Assembly: GCA_046593925.1 (NCBI GenBank)
Contig: JBKJQN010000043.1
Location: forward strand, 1-55,429
DNA length: 55,429 nt
DNA from: JAYVYM01 sp046593925
GTDB taxonomy: Bacteria; Actinomycetota; Actinomycetes; Mycobacteriales; SCTD01
Direction of reading: 5' to 3'
The notes below the pieces were generated by a model. It worked only from the letters and a program-made list of their open reading frames with translations, had not been told where the DNA came from and did no database searches. The position numbers and the translations under genes are program-made. Below, piece after piece: positions 8,846-15,840 of the stretch (within the stretch, counting starts at the first letter, position 1; the number at the start of each line of letters is the position of its first letter).

Positions 8846-9142
8846 TCAGGCGATGGACGGCAGCTTGAACGGGTCGTGCTCGGCGATCAGCCGCTCGATC
8901 CGGGCCTCGTCGACGCGCACCCGCACGGTTGACGCCTCCTGCTGGTCACGTACGCACTTGGCCAGGGTGAAGGTCGAGCTGATCAGGAACAGCGTGCCGA
9001 TCGCCAGGAACGCGCGGACCCACGCGTCGACGGGCAGGTAGGCGATCCCGGTGCCCACGGCGACGACCGAGACGCCGAAAGAGATCGCCGCCTGCAGGTA
9101 GAAGGCGGCGGTGTTGCGGGACGGGAGCGGTGAGTTCGTCAT
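8846..9142 (-). CDS. YiaA/YiaB-family small membrane protein
   Basis: 98 residues starting MTNSPLPSRNTAAFYLQAAI. There are two hydrophobic helices: LQAAISFGVSVVAVGTGIAY, and WVRAFLAIGTLFLISSTFTL with the conserved FxLAKCVRD end. A charged cytoplasmic tail (VDEARIERLIAEHDPFKLPS) follows. The pattern is that of the YiaA/YiaB inner-membrane family, whose function is not known. ATG 9142 is chosen because the open frame further upstream is not hydrophobic or conserved in character. Convergent with the exonuclease gene, divergent from the Lrp-type gene. Confidence 0.75.
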   Translation of the reverse strand: MTNSPLPSRNTAAFYLQAAISFGVSVVAVGTGIAYLPVDAWVRAFLAIGTLFLISSTFTLAKCVRDQQEASTVRVRVDEARIERLIAEHDPFKLPSIA

Positions 9143-9239
9143 GCGTGCAGTCGACCTGCCCGGGCGGCTACCCGCCTGAGCACTTCTACTCGACCGGGGG
9201 GCCGGGTGTGCCCTGGCCCCGACAGGAGAGGATGCCGGT

Positions 9240-9521
9240 GTGATCACAGCCATCGTCATGGTGCGGGCGGCCGTCGACCGCATCCCCGAGGTCGCTCAGG
9301 CGATCGCCGAGCTGGAGGGGGTCAGCGAGGTCTACTCGGTCGCCGGTGACGTCGACCTCGTCGCGATGGTCCGGGTCCGGCGGCACGAGGAGCTCGCCGA
9401 CGTCATCGCCGGCCGGCTCAACAAGGTCGACGGCGTACGGGAGACGCATACCCACATCGCCTTCCAGGCGTACTCACGGCACGACCTGGAGGCGACCTTC
9501 TCACTCGGGATCGAGCCGTGA
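9240..9521 (+). CDS. Lrp/AsnC ligand-binding (RAM) domain protein, no HTH
   Basis: 93 residues starting VITAIVMVRAAVDRIPEVAQ. It consists only of the effector-binding RAM fold of Lrp/AsnC regulators (beta-alpha-beta-beta-alpha-beta), with EVYSVAGDVDLVAMVRV as the core signature. There is no DNA-binding domain. Stand-alone RAM proteins are common in Actinobacteria and are thought to bind amino acids. GGAGAGG lies just upstream of GTG 9240. Its TGA overlaps the GTG of the following broken gene by 4 bases, so the two were once coupled. Confidence 0.8.
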   Translation: MITAIVMVRAAVDRIPEVAQAIAELEGVSEVYSVAGDVDLVAMVRVRRHEELADVIAGRLNKVDGVRETHTHIAFQAYSRHDLEATFSLGIEP

Positions 9522-9748
9522 CGGTTGCGCAGTTCGCCGCCGAGGCCGGGGCCGCGCCGCGTTCGTCCGGCGGGGCAATCGGTTCACCGACCGAACACCT
9601 CTGAGGGTTCCAGCCCGTGCCTCGTCCAGGTCGGGCGCTACGTGCGGTACGTCAGACTGGCCTGCCCGTGGGCGCACCCAGCGGTGATCGTGCGTCGGCT
9701 GCTGGGGCTCGAGGTTGCCCTGGCACTGCGGGGCCCCGCCTCCCCTTC
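9518..9748 (+). pseudogene. Remnant of Ecm4/glutathionyl-hydroquinone-reductase-like gene
   Basis: Starting at GTG 9518 (GTGA overlap with the gene before), the pieces of an Ecm4-type GST lie in three successive frames: VTVAQFAAEAG, then AAFVRRGNRFTDR, then GRYVRYVRLACPWAH with AVIVRRLLGLEVAL. These are the N-terminal signatures of the family in the right order, including the catalytic Cys of CPWAH. Two frameshifts separate them, and homology stops near 9748 where the intergenic repeat element begins. The gene is therefore dead. Family members reduce thiol adducts of quinones; the thiol used in this host is not evident. Confidence 0.72.
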
Positions 9749-9835
9749 CACAAGTCACTCCAGCGCCCCCGGAAAGTGACCTCTCGCAGGGGAAGTGACC
9801 TTACTAAGGGGAAGGGATCTGGTGAGGGGGCGCTG
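9739..9835. repeat. Intergenic repeat element, copy A
   Basis: Left part CCTCCCCTTCC, then a short inverted unit (AGTCACT). Two direct 19-bp units follow, AAGTGACCTCTCGCAGGGG and AAGTGACCTTACTAAGGGG, and then AAGGG. The inverted arms CAGCGCCCCC (9761-9770) and GGGGGCGCTG (9826-9835) pair perfectly. The same 19-bp unit occurs twice in copy B at 44621-44700. No coding sense in the element. It abuts the broken Ecm4-like gene. Confidence 0.75.
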
Positions 9836-10074
9836 GGGCCGGTCAGGACGGAGCCGGGCCCCCATCGGCTCCAGAAACGCCAGCCGGACTGCCCCAGGGG
9901 TCGGCGCTGTAGGTCCGGCGGAAAGCCGGGAAGTCCGGGTCCCCCGACTGCCGGCGAGCCGGCGTCCGTCAGCCGGCGCGTCGTCCCCGCCGGCAGCGCG
10001 AACTGGACGTGGCGTGGACCCGCCAGCGAGAAAGCCGCGCAGAAAGTATACCGTACGAGTGTACTGCTAAGCAT
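9836..10074. other. Intergenic stretch without a recognisable gene
   Basis: No frame shows convincing coding character. Near 10045-10075 there is an AT-richer patch (GTATACCGTACG, GAGTGTACTG) just after the trpD stop. I see no hairpin strong enough to call a terminator. Confidence 0.4.
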
Positions 10075-11121
10075 CTACTGTTGCGGACGGAGCTCCTGCG
10101 AGACCTGCACCCAGCGCGCGAGCAGCCGAGCGGCCGCGCCGTCGTCCAGCGCCGCCGTAGCCGCCTCGAGCCCGGCCTGCAGCCGCGACCCGAGCGGGTC
10201 GTCGCCGCCCCGGTGGGCCGCCACCGCCGCGGCGGCGTTGAGCAGCACCGCGTCGCGGACCGCCCCGGCCGCACCGTCGAGCACCTGGAAGGCGACCTCA
10301 GCGTTGCGTGCCGCAGCACCGCCGCGCAGGTCGTCCAGGGTCGCGCGGGGGATCCCGAGGGCCGCCGGGTCGAACCGCTGCTCACGTACCGCACGGCCGC
10401 CGACCACCCAGACCGTCGACGGGCCGGTCGTGGTCAGCTCGTCCAGCCCGTCGTCGCCACGAAAGACCAGGGCGTCCGCGCCGCGTAGTGCCAGCACCTG
10501 CGCCATGACGGGGGCGAGCCGGGCGTCGGAGACTCCGACCGCCTGGGCGTGCGGCCGGGCCGGGTTGGTCAGCGGCCCGAGCACGTTGAACACCGTCCCG
10601 ACGCCGAGCTCGCGGCGCGCCGGGCCCGCGTGGCGCATACCGGGGTGGAAGACCGGCGCAAAGCAGAACGCGATACCGGCCATCGCCAGGCACGGCCCGA
10701 TCGCGGCAGGCGGCAGGTCGATGACGACTCCGAGCTCCTCGAGCAGGTCGGCCGAGCCGCAGGCCGATGACGCCGCCCGGTTGCCGTGCTTGACAACCGG
10801 CACGCCGGCACCGGCGACGACCAGAGCCGCCATCGTGGAGATGTTGACCGTCCCACTGCGGTCGCCCCCGGTGCCGCAGGTGTCCACGACCCGGCCGGGA
10901 ACGGCCACCTCGGCGGCCTCGTCGAGCATCACCTCAACCAGCCCGGCAACCTCGGCGGCGGTCTCGCCCTTGGCCCGCAGGGCGACCACGAAGCCAGCGA
11001 CCTGTGCGGGCGTCGCCTCGCCCGACATGATCTCCCGCATCGCCCAGGCCGTGTCGGGGGCCCCGAGGTCCTGGCCGCTCAGCAAGCTGCTCAGCAGCGC
11101 CGGCCAGCCGATTGTCGTCAT
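10075..11121 (-). CDS. trpD: Anthranilate phosphoribosyltransferase
   Basis: Catalyses transfer of phosphoribose from PRPP to anthranilate, the second step of the tryptophan branch. The 348-residue protein begins MTTIGWPALLSSLLSGQDL. It carries the PRPP/metal motif DTCGTGGDRSGTVNIST near residue 80, KHGNRAASSACGSADLLE near 110, and the typical FAPVFHPGMRHAGPARRELG and FNVLGPLTNPA segments. Length fits the family. It stands away from other trp genes, as in many Actinobacteria, and in the same relative place as Rv2192c. It lies 14 bases downstream of the receiver-like gene, so it is probably co-transcribed with it. Confidence 0.93.
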   Translation of the reverse strand: MTTIGWPALLSSLLSGQDLGAPDTAWAMREIMSGEATPAQVAGFVVALRAKGETAAEVAGLVEVMLDEAAEVAVPGRVVDTCGTGGDRSGTVNISTMAALVVAGAGVPVVKHGNRAASSACGSADLLEELGVVIDLPPAAIGPCLAMAGIAFCFAPVFHPGMRHAGPARRELGVGTVFNVLGPLTNPARPHAQAVGVSDARLAPVMAQVLALRGADALVFRGDDGLDELTTTGPSTVWVVGGRAVREQRFDPAALGIPRATLDDLRGGAAARNAEVAFQVLDGAAGAVRDAVLLNAAAAVAAHRGGDDPLGSRLQAGLEAATAALDDGAAARLLARWVQVSQELRPQQ

Positions 11122-11135
11122 CGGTCGGGGAGTGC

Positions 11136-11612
11136 TCAGCCGACCGCGCGGCGCACCGGCCGGGCCGCCTCGCGCCCGCGTAGCAGCTCGGCTGCCGACG
11201 CTGTCAGCTCGGGAGCGTCGATCGGCAGGGGGACGACCGCGTCGGCGAGCGACCAGGTCGCGAGCCAGGCATCGTCGCGCCGGGCTACCAGGACCAGAAT
11301 CGGCGGGCAGTCCCGCACCTCGTCCTTGAGCTGCTTGCACAGCCCAAGACCGCCGGTCGGCCACGCCTCGCCGTCGAAGATCGCCAGGTCCAGACCGCCG
11401 GCGTCGACGGCGGCGACGACCTTGCGTCCGCTGTCGAGCTCGAGCCACTCGATCCGGCCCAGGTCAGCTGCCGGCCGGCGGCCGAGCGCGGTCCTGACGA
11501 CGGTCCGGACGGCCGGGTCGTCGCTGTAGACGAGCACCCGGTGCGTCCTGGCTACCGATTCGCCGCTCGAGGTGGGCACCGTCGTGGCGTGCGCGGGCAG
11601 GGCGTCGCTCAT
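11136..11612 (-). CDS. Response-regulator receiver-like protein
   Basis: 158 residues starting MSDALPAHATTVPTSSGESV. After a polar N-terminus the fold runs HRVLVYSDDPAVRTVVRTAL, then DLAIFDGEAWPTGGLGLCKQ, then PPILVLVARRDDAWLATWSL. This follows the alpha/beta order of CheY-like receivers, with an acidic pair (SDD) and FDGE at the place of the phospho-acceptor. No output domain is present. TAGGCT lies 7 nt before ATG 11612, which supports this start and a leaderless message. Likely in one unit with trpD. Signal and partner unknown. Confidence 0.65.
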   Translation of the reverse strand: MSDALPAHATTVPTSSGESVARTHRVLVYSDDPAVRTVVRTALGRRPAADLGRIEWLELDSGRKVVAAVDAGGLDLAIFDGEAWPTGGLGLCKQLKDEVRDCPPILVLVARRDDAWLATWSLADAVVPLPIDAPELTASAAELLRGREAARPVRRAVG

Positions 11613-11619
11613 GCGGGCG

Positions 11620-11625
11620 AGCCTA
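11620..11625 (-). promoter_or_regulatory. Putative -10 box TAGGCT, leaderless start
   Basis: TAGGCT on the minus strand ends 7 nt before ATG 11612 of the receiver-like gene. Confidence 0.5.
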
Positions 11626-12117
11626 GTGGCGCCCAGGCGGGCCGGCGGCGGGCGGCGCACCGGGGCGGTCCGCGACCGGGCCCTCCACATGAGGGCCCTG
11701 CGCATGAGCGCCCTCCGCCACCGGGCCGAGCACGTCGTAGCCGGCGACGTCGCCACCGAGCCGCTGAGCCAGACCGGCCATCCGCGACCGCTCCTGTGAC
11801 GCCGACAGGACCGTGAGGACCTGCGTACGCCAGGCCCGGACCGCGTACGGCGGGCCGCTCACCCTCGTCAGCGCGTAACCGTCCTGGCCGAGCAGCTGTC
11901 CGGCCCGGGCAACCGCGGCGTCGTCAGGTAGCCCGATCAGGTGGTGTCGTACGAGCAGCGGGCGGTCGAGGTCGACGCCAGCGGCGGCGGCCTCCGCGAG
12001 CACCGCGGAATCGGCGCGCGCCGGGTCGTCGGCGGTGAGCAGCAGCGTCAGCGAGCCGTCATCGACGTACGCGAGGGGTGGCGCGACCCGCCGCCGCAGC
12101 CGGTCCAGCAGGCCCAT
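11623..12117 (-). CDS. Hypothetical protein, possibly RraB-like domain
   Basis: 164 residues starting MGLLDRLRRRVAPPLAYVDD. Residues about 15-85 alternate strand and helix (GSLTLLLTADDPARADSAVL, then LLGQDGYALTRV), a pattern that resembles the small alpha/beta fold of RNase E inhibitor RraB. That match is by eye and weak. The C-terminal third is Gly/Pro/His-rich (VAEGAHAQGPHVEGP) and looks disordered. It follows the CtaG-like gene with almost no gap, so probably the same transcript. Confidence 0.5.
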   Translation of the reverse strand: MGLLDRLRRRVAPPLAYVDDGSLTLLLTADDPARADSAVLAEAAAAGVDLDRPLLVRHHLIGLPDDAAVARAGQLLGQDGYALTRVSGPPYAVRAWRTQVLTVLSASQERSRMAGLAQRLGGDVAGYDVLGPVAEGAHAQGPHVEGPVADRPGAPPAAGPPGRH

Positions 12118-12119
12118 CG

Positions 12120-13076
12120 TCAGCCGCGCACGGCCTGGGCGGCCTCGAGCCGATCGAGGCGGCGGTCCTCGCGGACCGCCTCGCGCTCGCTCGCCCGCAT
12201 CCACTGGAACGCCATCGTGAACACGAACAGCAGCCCGACCAGGTCACCGGAGGCCCAGAGCAGGCCGCCCCCGATCTGCTGCTGCGAGACGGCCTCGGCC
12301 AGCGGGTGCAGCGCCAGGTAGTGGTCAGCCGCGAGCAGGCCCTTGCCGTCCTCGCCGACACTCATGATTGCGATCCCGAGAAAGGCGTGGAACGGCAGCG
12401 TCGCGAGCACCAGCAGCAGGCGCATCGGGTGGCTGACCTTGCCGGGCACCGGGTCGATCCCCAGCAGCGGCCAGAAGAACAGGCAGCCGACGGCGAGCAG
12501 GTGCAGGTGCAGGGCCTCGTGGAGAAAGCGCTGGTCGAGCGTGGCCTGGTAGAAGCCGGAGAAGTACAGCGCGAACGGGTTGCCGACGAACAACATCCAG
12601 CCGATCGCCGGGAAGCTCAGCAGGGTCACGGGACGGCTGTGCAGCAGAGCGAGCAGTCTTGCCCTCGGCCGGCGCGGAAGCGTCCGCAGCGCGAGCGTCA
12701 CGGGGGCGCCGAGCGCAAGGAAGACCGGGGCGACCATCGCTAGCATCATGTGCTGGACCATGTGCGCCGAGAACAGGCTGGTGTCGTACGTCCCAATGCC
12801 GCTCATGGTGGCCACGGCGAAGGTGCCGAGCCCGAGCCCCACGAAGCTCACCGTGCGCCCCCACGGCCAGCTGTCACCGCGCGAGGTCAGCCGGGACACC
12901 GCGAACAGGTACAGCCCGGCCAGGACCACCACGACCAGGGTCGGCATCAGCTGCAGCCGCGCCTGGCTGAGCACGCTCCACGGCCCGAACGTGGGGAGGC
13001 TGTCCCCGGACCCGGCACCGTGCGCGAGGAGGTACGCCGCCTGGTGACCCAGCGGCGCCATCACGAGCGTGTCCAC
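12120..13076 (-). CDS. CtaG-like cytochrome c oxidase assembly membrane protein
   Basis: About 318 residues with seven or more hydrophobic helices. Family marks of the caa3-type CtaG/DUF group are visible: MSGIGTYDTSLFSAHMVQHM with its paired His, EALHLHLLAVGCLFFWPLLG, and FHAFLGIAIMS. The histidines are candidate copper or heme ligands. Position beside ctaE, divergently, fits a role in oxidase maturation. GTG 13076 is chosen over ATG 13061 because TACGAT lies exactly 6 nt upstream of it. It is not related to the Cox11-type CtaG. Confidence 0.82.
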   Translation of the reverse strand: MDTLVMAPLGHQAAYLLAHGAGSGDSLPTFGPWSVLSQARLQLMPTLVVVVLAGLYLFAVSRLTSRGDSWPWGRTVSFVGLGLGTFAVATMSGIGTYDTSLFSAHMVQHMMLAMVAPVFLALGAPVTLALRTLPRRPRARLLALLHSRPVTLLSFPAIGWMLFVGNPFALYFSGFYQATLDQRFLHEALHLHLLAVGCLFFWPLLGIDPVPGKVSHPMRLLLVLATLPFHAFLGIAIMSVGEDGKGLLAADHYLALHPLAEAVSQQQIGGGLLWASGDLVGLLFVFTMAFQWMRASEREAVREDRRLDRLEAAQAVRG

Positions 13077-13082
13077 GTGGCC

Positions 13083-13088
13083 ATCGTA
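13083..13088 (-). promoter_or_regulatory. Putative -10 box TACGAT, leaderless start
   Basis: TACGAT on the minus strand ends 6 nt before GTG 13076 of the CtaG-like gene. Confidence 0.5.
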
Positions 13089-13162
13089 GGTGCGGAGCGC
13101 GCACACGGCGCGGCGCAACCCCCCGCGTGGTCGGACAGCCCGCCGGCTGGCAGTATCTCCGT

Positions 13163-13768
13163 GTGGCCTCCGCTTCCGTGCTCGAGAAGGTGCCGGCGCA
13201 CGGCTCCCTGACCCGACCGAACATGGTCTCGATCGGGACCATCGTCTGGCTGTCCTCCGAGCTGATGTTCTTCGCGGCGCTGTTCGCGATGTACTTCACG
13301 ATCCGATCGGTGACCGGTGCCGGCAACTGGCCGCCAGAAGGCGCCACGCTCGCCGTCGGCTACTCGGCGTTCTTCACCACCGTGCTCGTGCTGTCGTCGG
13401 TGACCTGCCAGATCGGCGTGTTCGCCGCCGAACGCGGAGACGTCTACAAGCTGCGCCGCTGGTTCAGCCTCACGCTGCTGATGGGCCTGGTCTTCGTGCT
13501 GGGGCAAGCCAACGAGTACCGCAACTTCGTCCACGAGGGCACCACGCTGTCCTCGAGCCCATACGGGTCGGTCTTCTACCTCACCACGGGCTTCCATGGC
13601 CTGCACGTGATCGGTGGGCTGTTCGCCTTCGTGGTCGTGCTCCTGCGCTCGACCGTCGGCCGGTTCACGCCTGAGAAGGCGACCAGCGCCATCGTGGTGT
13701 CCTATTACTGGCACTTCGTGGATGTCGTCTGGATCGGTCTGTACGCCACCATCTACATCCTTCAGTGA
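13163..13768 (+). CDS. ctaE: Cytochrome c oxidase subunit III
   Basis: 201 residues, the short actinobacterial form of subunit III of the aa3 oxidase, with five to six membrane helices. Recognisable segments are LTRPNMVSIGTIVWLSSELM near the N-terminus, LRRWFSLTLLMGLVFVLGQA, FYLTTGFHGLHVIGGLFAF with the conserved His, and the end SYYWHFVDVVWIGLYATIY. It supports the catalytic core and the proton entry side. GTG 13163 gives the usual length; an ATG 36 bases earlier adds a non-conserved extension. First gene of ctaE-qcrC-qcrA-qcrB, the bcc-aa3 supercomplex locus. Confidence 0.93.
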   Translation: MASASVLEKVPAHGSLTRPNMVSIGTIVWLSSELMFFAALFAMYFTIRSVTGAGNWPPEGATLAVGYSAFFTTVLVLSSVTCQIGVFAAERGDVYKLRRWFSLTLLMGLVFVLGQANEYRNFVHEGTTLSSSPYGSVFYLTTGFHGLHVIGGLFAFVVVLLRSTVGRFTPEKATSAIVVSYYWHFVDVVWIGLYATIYILQ

Positions 13769-13798
13769 CCTCCGACCAGTGACCTCCGACCAGTGACC
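13763..13798. repeat. 14-bp tandem repeat at the ctaE/qcrC junction
   Basis: CAGTGACCTCCGAC at 13763-13776 and 13777-13790, followed by CAGTGACC. The first unit carries the ctaE stop (TGA) and the partial third unit carries the qcrC GTG. The repeat therefore sets the spacing between the two genes. Confidence 0.85.
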
Positions 13799-14620
13799 GC
13801 GCCGAAGGGGATGGGGACTACCAGCACCGTGAGCACCTCCAGTAGCGCACCGGGACGCATCGCCCGCCTGTCGCCGTACATCGTCGTCCTACTCGGGCTA
13901 GCGCTCGTCGGCGGCCTCTACACGGCGTTCCTGGCCCCGAAGAGCTCGGCGCAGGACGCCGCGCCGGCCGGCGACCAGTCGATGGCCGTCAAGGCCGGTC
14001 GGGATCTCTACCTGCAGGGCTGCTCGACCTGCCACGGCCTGAACCTGCAGGGCGGAGCGGGCGGACCGACGCTGCTCGGCGTTGGTGCGTCGGCGGTCGT
14101 CTTCCAGGTTGAGAGCGGCCGGATGCCGCTCGCCGCCGGCAACGTGCAAGCGCCCCGCAAGAAGGCGCAGTACTCCGTCGCCGAGGTCGACCAGCTGGCC
14201 GCGTACGTGCAGGCCAACGGCGGTGGCCCTACTCTGCCCGGCGGTTCGCTGACCGACGGTGACCTGCAGATGGGCGGGCAGCTGTTCCGTACAAACTGCT
14301 CCTCCTGCCACAACTTCGCCGGGTCCGGTGGCGCACTCACGTACGGCAAGTACGCCCCGAAACTGGAGCCGGCGAGCGCCCGGGTGATCTACGCGGCGAT
14401 GCAGTCCGGTCCGGAGTCGATGCCCCGGTTCTCCGACGGTCAGCTCTCCGTCGACGAGAAGAAGGCCGTCACGTACTACGTTCGCTACATCACCCGGGCC
14501 GCCCAGCCGGGCGGCTCCGACCTCGGCAAATTCGGTCCGGTGCCCGAGGGCATCGTCATCTGGCTGGTCGGGATCGGCGCCCTGGTCATCACGACCCTGT
14601 GGATCGGTAACCGCGCATGA
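13793..14620 (+). CDS. qcrC: Diheme cytochrome c subunit of the bcc complex
   Basis: 275 residues. An N-terminal membrane segment (YIVVLLGLALVGGLYTAFLA) precedes two cytochrome c domains with heme sites CSTCH near residue 77 and CSSCH near residue 165. A C-terminal anchor (IVIWLVGIGALVITTLWI) follows. This diheme, doubly anchored form replaces soluble cytochrome c in Actinobacteria and passes electrons from the Rieske centre to CuA of subunit II. The heme domains face outside the membrane. GTG 13793 lies within the tandem repeat after ctaE; an ATG 18 bases on is an alternative. Its end overlaps qcrA by ATGA. Confidence 0.95.
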   Translation: MTAPKGMGTTSTVSTSSSAPGRIARLSPYIVVLLGLALVGGLYTAFLAPKSSAQDAAPAGDQSMAVKAGRDLYLQGCSTCHGLNLQGGAGGPTLLGVGASAVVFQVESGRMPLAAGNVQAPRKKAQYSVAEVDQLAAYVQANGGGPTLPGGSLTDGDLQMGGQLFRTNCSSCHNFAGSGGALTYGKYAPKLEPASARVIYAAMQSGPESMPRFSDGQLSVDEKKAVTYYVRYITRAAQPGGSDLGKFGPVPEGIVIWLVGIGALVITTLWIGNRA

Positions 14621-15840
14621 CCACACCGCAGGACCCGGCCGACGACCGCACCCCGGGGTTCTCCGGTGGGCAGACACCGACCAGCGAGCCCCGTGGTGGC
14701 GAGACGTCGTACGACGCTGCGGGCTCGGTACGCGACCGGCTTCGCTCATCCGGCCCGCAATCCTCGGGCGGCGACACCCGCGGCTCGTCGGTATCCGAGG
14801 GTGACTTTGAGCAGACGGACAGCCGCAGCGACCTGCAGGCGGCGGGGCGCGACGAGCGCCAACTCTCCAAGAGCCGGCCGCCGGAGGCCGCTGAGATCCA
14901 GGAGCCCCGGACCGAGGACCTGGACCCCGCCGCCGCCCGGGCCGCCGAGCGACTGGTGTCGGCGCTGTTCGTCGTGAGTTTCCTCGGCGTGATCGGCTTC
15001 ATCGTCACCTACATCGCAGCGCCCTTCCGGTACGCCGTCGACAGCGGCAACCAGTTCTACACTCCCCTGCTCGGCGTATTCATGACGATGGCGCTCGGCG
15101 GGATCGGCGCCGGAGCGGTGGTGTGGGCCAAGCGCCTGATGCCCGATGAGGAGGCTGTGCAGGAGCGGCACCCTTTCGGCTCGGACCCCGACGAACGAGC
15201 CGCGACTGGCAAGGCCCTCAAGGAGGGCCTGGCGCAGACCCAGCTGCCACGCCGCTCGCTGCTGCGCAACACGCTGCTGCTCGGGGCCGGCTCGCTCGCC
15301 CTGCTCCCCGTCCCGCTGCTGTTCAGCTTCGGTACGTTCCAGCACAAGGAGGAGGCCCTCGCCACCACCGGCTGGAAGCGCGGCGTGCGGCTGATCCGTC
15401 AGAACGGCACCCCGGTCAACCGCAACGACATGCAGCTCGGCGGCGTCGAGTCGGTCTTCCCCGACGTGCCACGGGGTACCAAGCTGGCTGACTCTGCAGT
15501 GCTGCTGATCAGGATGCGCCCCGAGGAGCTGCAGCTGACCGGTCAGGCAGCCGAGTGGGCGGTCGACGGCTACGTCGCGTACTCCGCGATCTGCACGCAC
15601 TTGGGCTGCCCCGTCAAGTTGTACGAGCAGCAGACCCACCACCTGCTATGCCCCTGCCACCAGTCCACCTTCCAGGCCGACCGGGGCTGCCACGTCATCT
15701 TCGGGCCGGCGGCCCGCCCGCTGCCCCAACTGGCGATCAGCGTGGACAACGAGGGATACTTCGTCGCCGGAGGCGATTTCAACCAACCGGTTGGCCCCAG
15801 CTACTGGGAGCGCAAGCCCAGCTACTCGAAAGGCACGTAG
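14617..15840 (+). CDS. qcrA: Rieske iron-sulfur subunit of the bcc complex
   Basis: 407 residues. A long polar N-terminus (about 105 residues, rich in Ser, Arg and Glu) leads into three membrane helices: SALFVVSFLGVIGFIVTYIA, LLGVFMTMALGGIGAGAVVW and LLRNTLLLGAGSLALLPVPL. The C-terminal Rieske domain has CTHLGCPV and CPCHQSTF, giving the two Cys and two His ligands of the 2Fe-2S cluster. Three helices are the actinobacterial form. It oxidises menaquinol together with QcrB and reduces QcrC. Starts by ATGA overlap with qcrC and ends directly before the qcrB ATG. Confidence 0.95.
   Translation: MTTPQDPADDRTPGFSGGQTPTSEPRGGETSYDAAGSVRDRLRSSGPQSSGGDTRGSSVSEGDFEQTDSRSDLQAAGRDERQLSKSRPPEAAEIQEPRTEDLDPAAARAAERLVSALFVVSFLGVIGFIVTYIAAPFRYAVDSGNQFYTPLLGVFMTMALGGIGAGAVVWAKRLMPDEEAVQERHPFGSDPDERAATGKALKEGLAQTQLPRRSLLRNTLLLGAGSLALLPVPLLFSFGTFQHKEEALATTGWKRGVRLIRQNGTPVNRNDMQLGGVESVFPDVPRGTKLADSAVLLIRMRPEELQLTGQAAEWAVDGYVAYSAICTHLGCPVKLYEQQTHHLLCPCHQSTFQADRGCHVIFGPAARPLPQLAISVDNEGYFVAGGDFNQPVGPSYWERKPSYSKGT

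Noticed and set aside
9522..10074. Search for a tRNA, SRP RNA or other stable RNA in the longest gaps
   Set aside because: No cloverleaf, CCA end or known RNA core could be found here or in 18128-18692, 20128-20716, 43313-43701 and 52387-52966.
9617..11329. 570-codon open frame on the plus strand opposite trpD
   Set aside because: Low-complexity Ser/Arg/Ala translation, antisense to trpD, with no start signal or motif.
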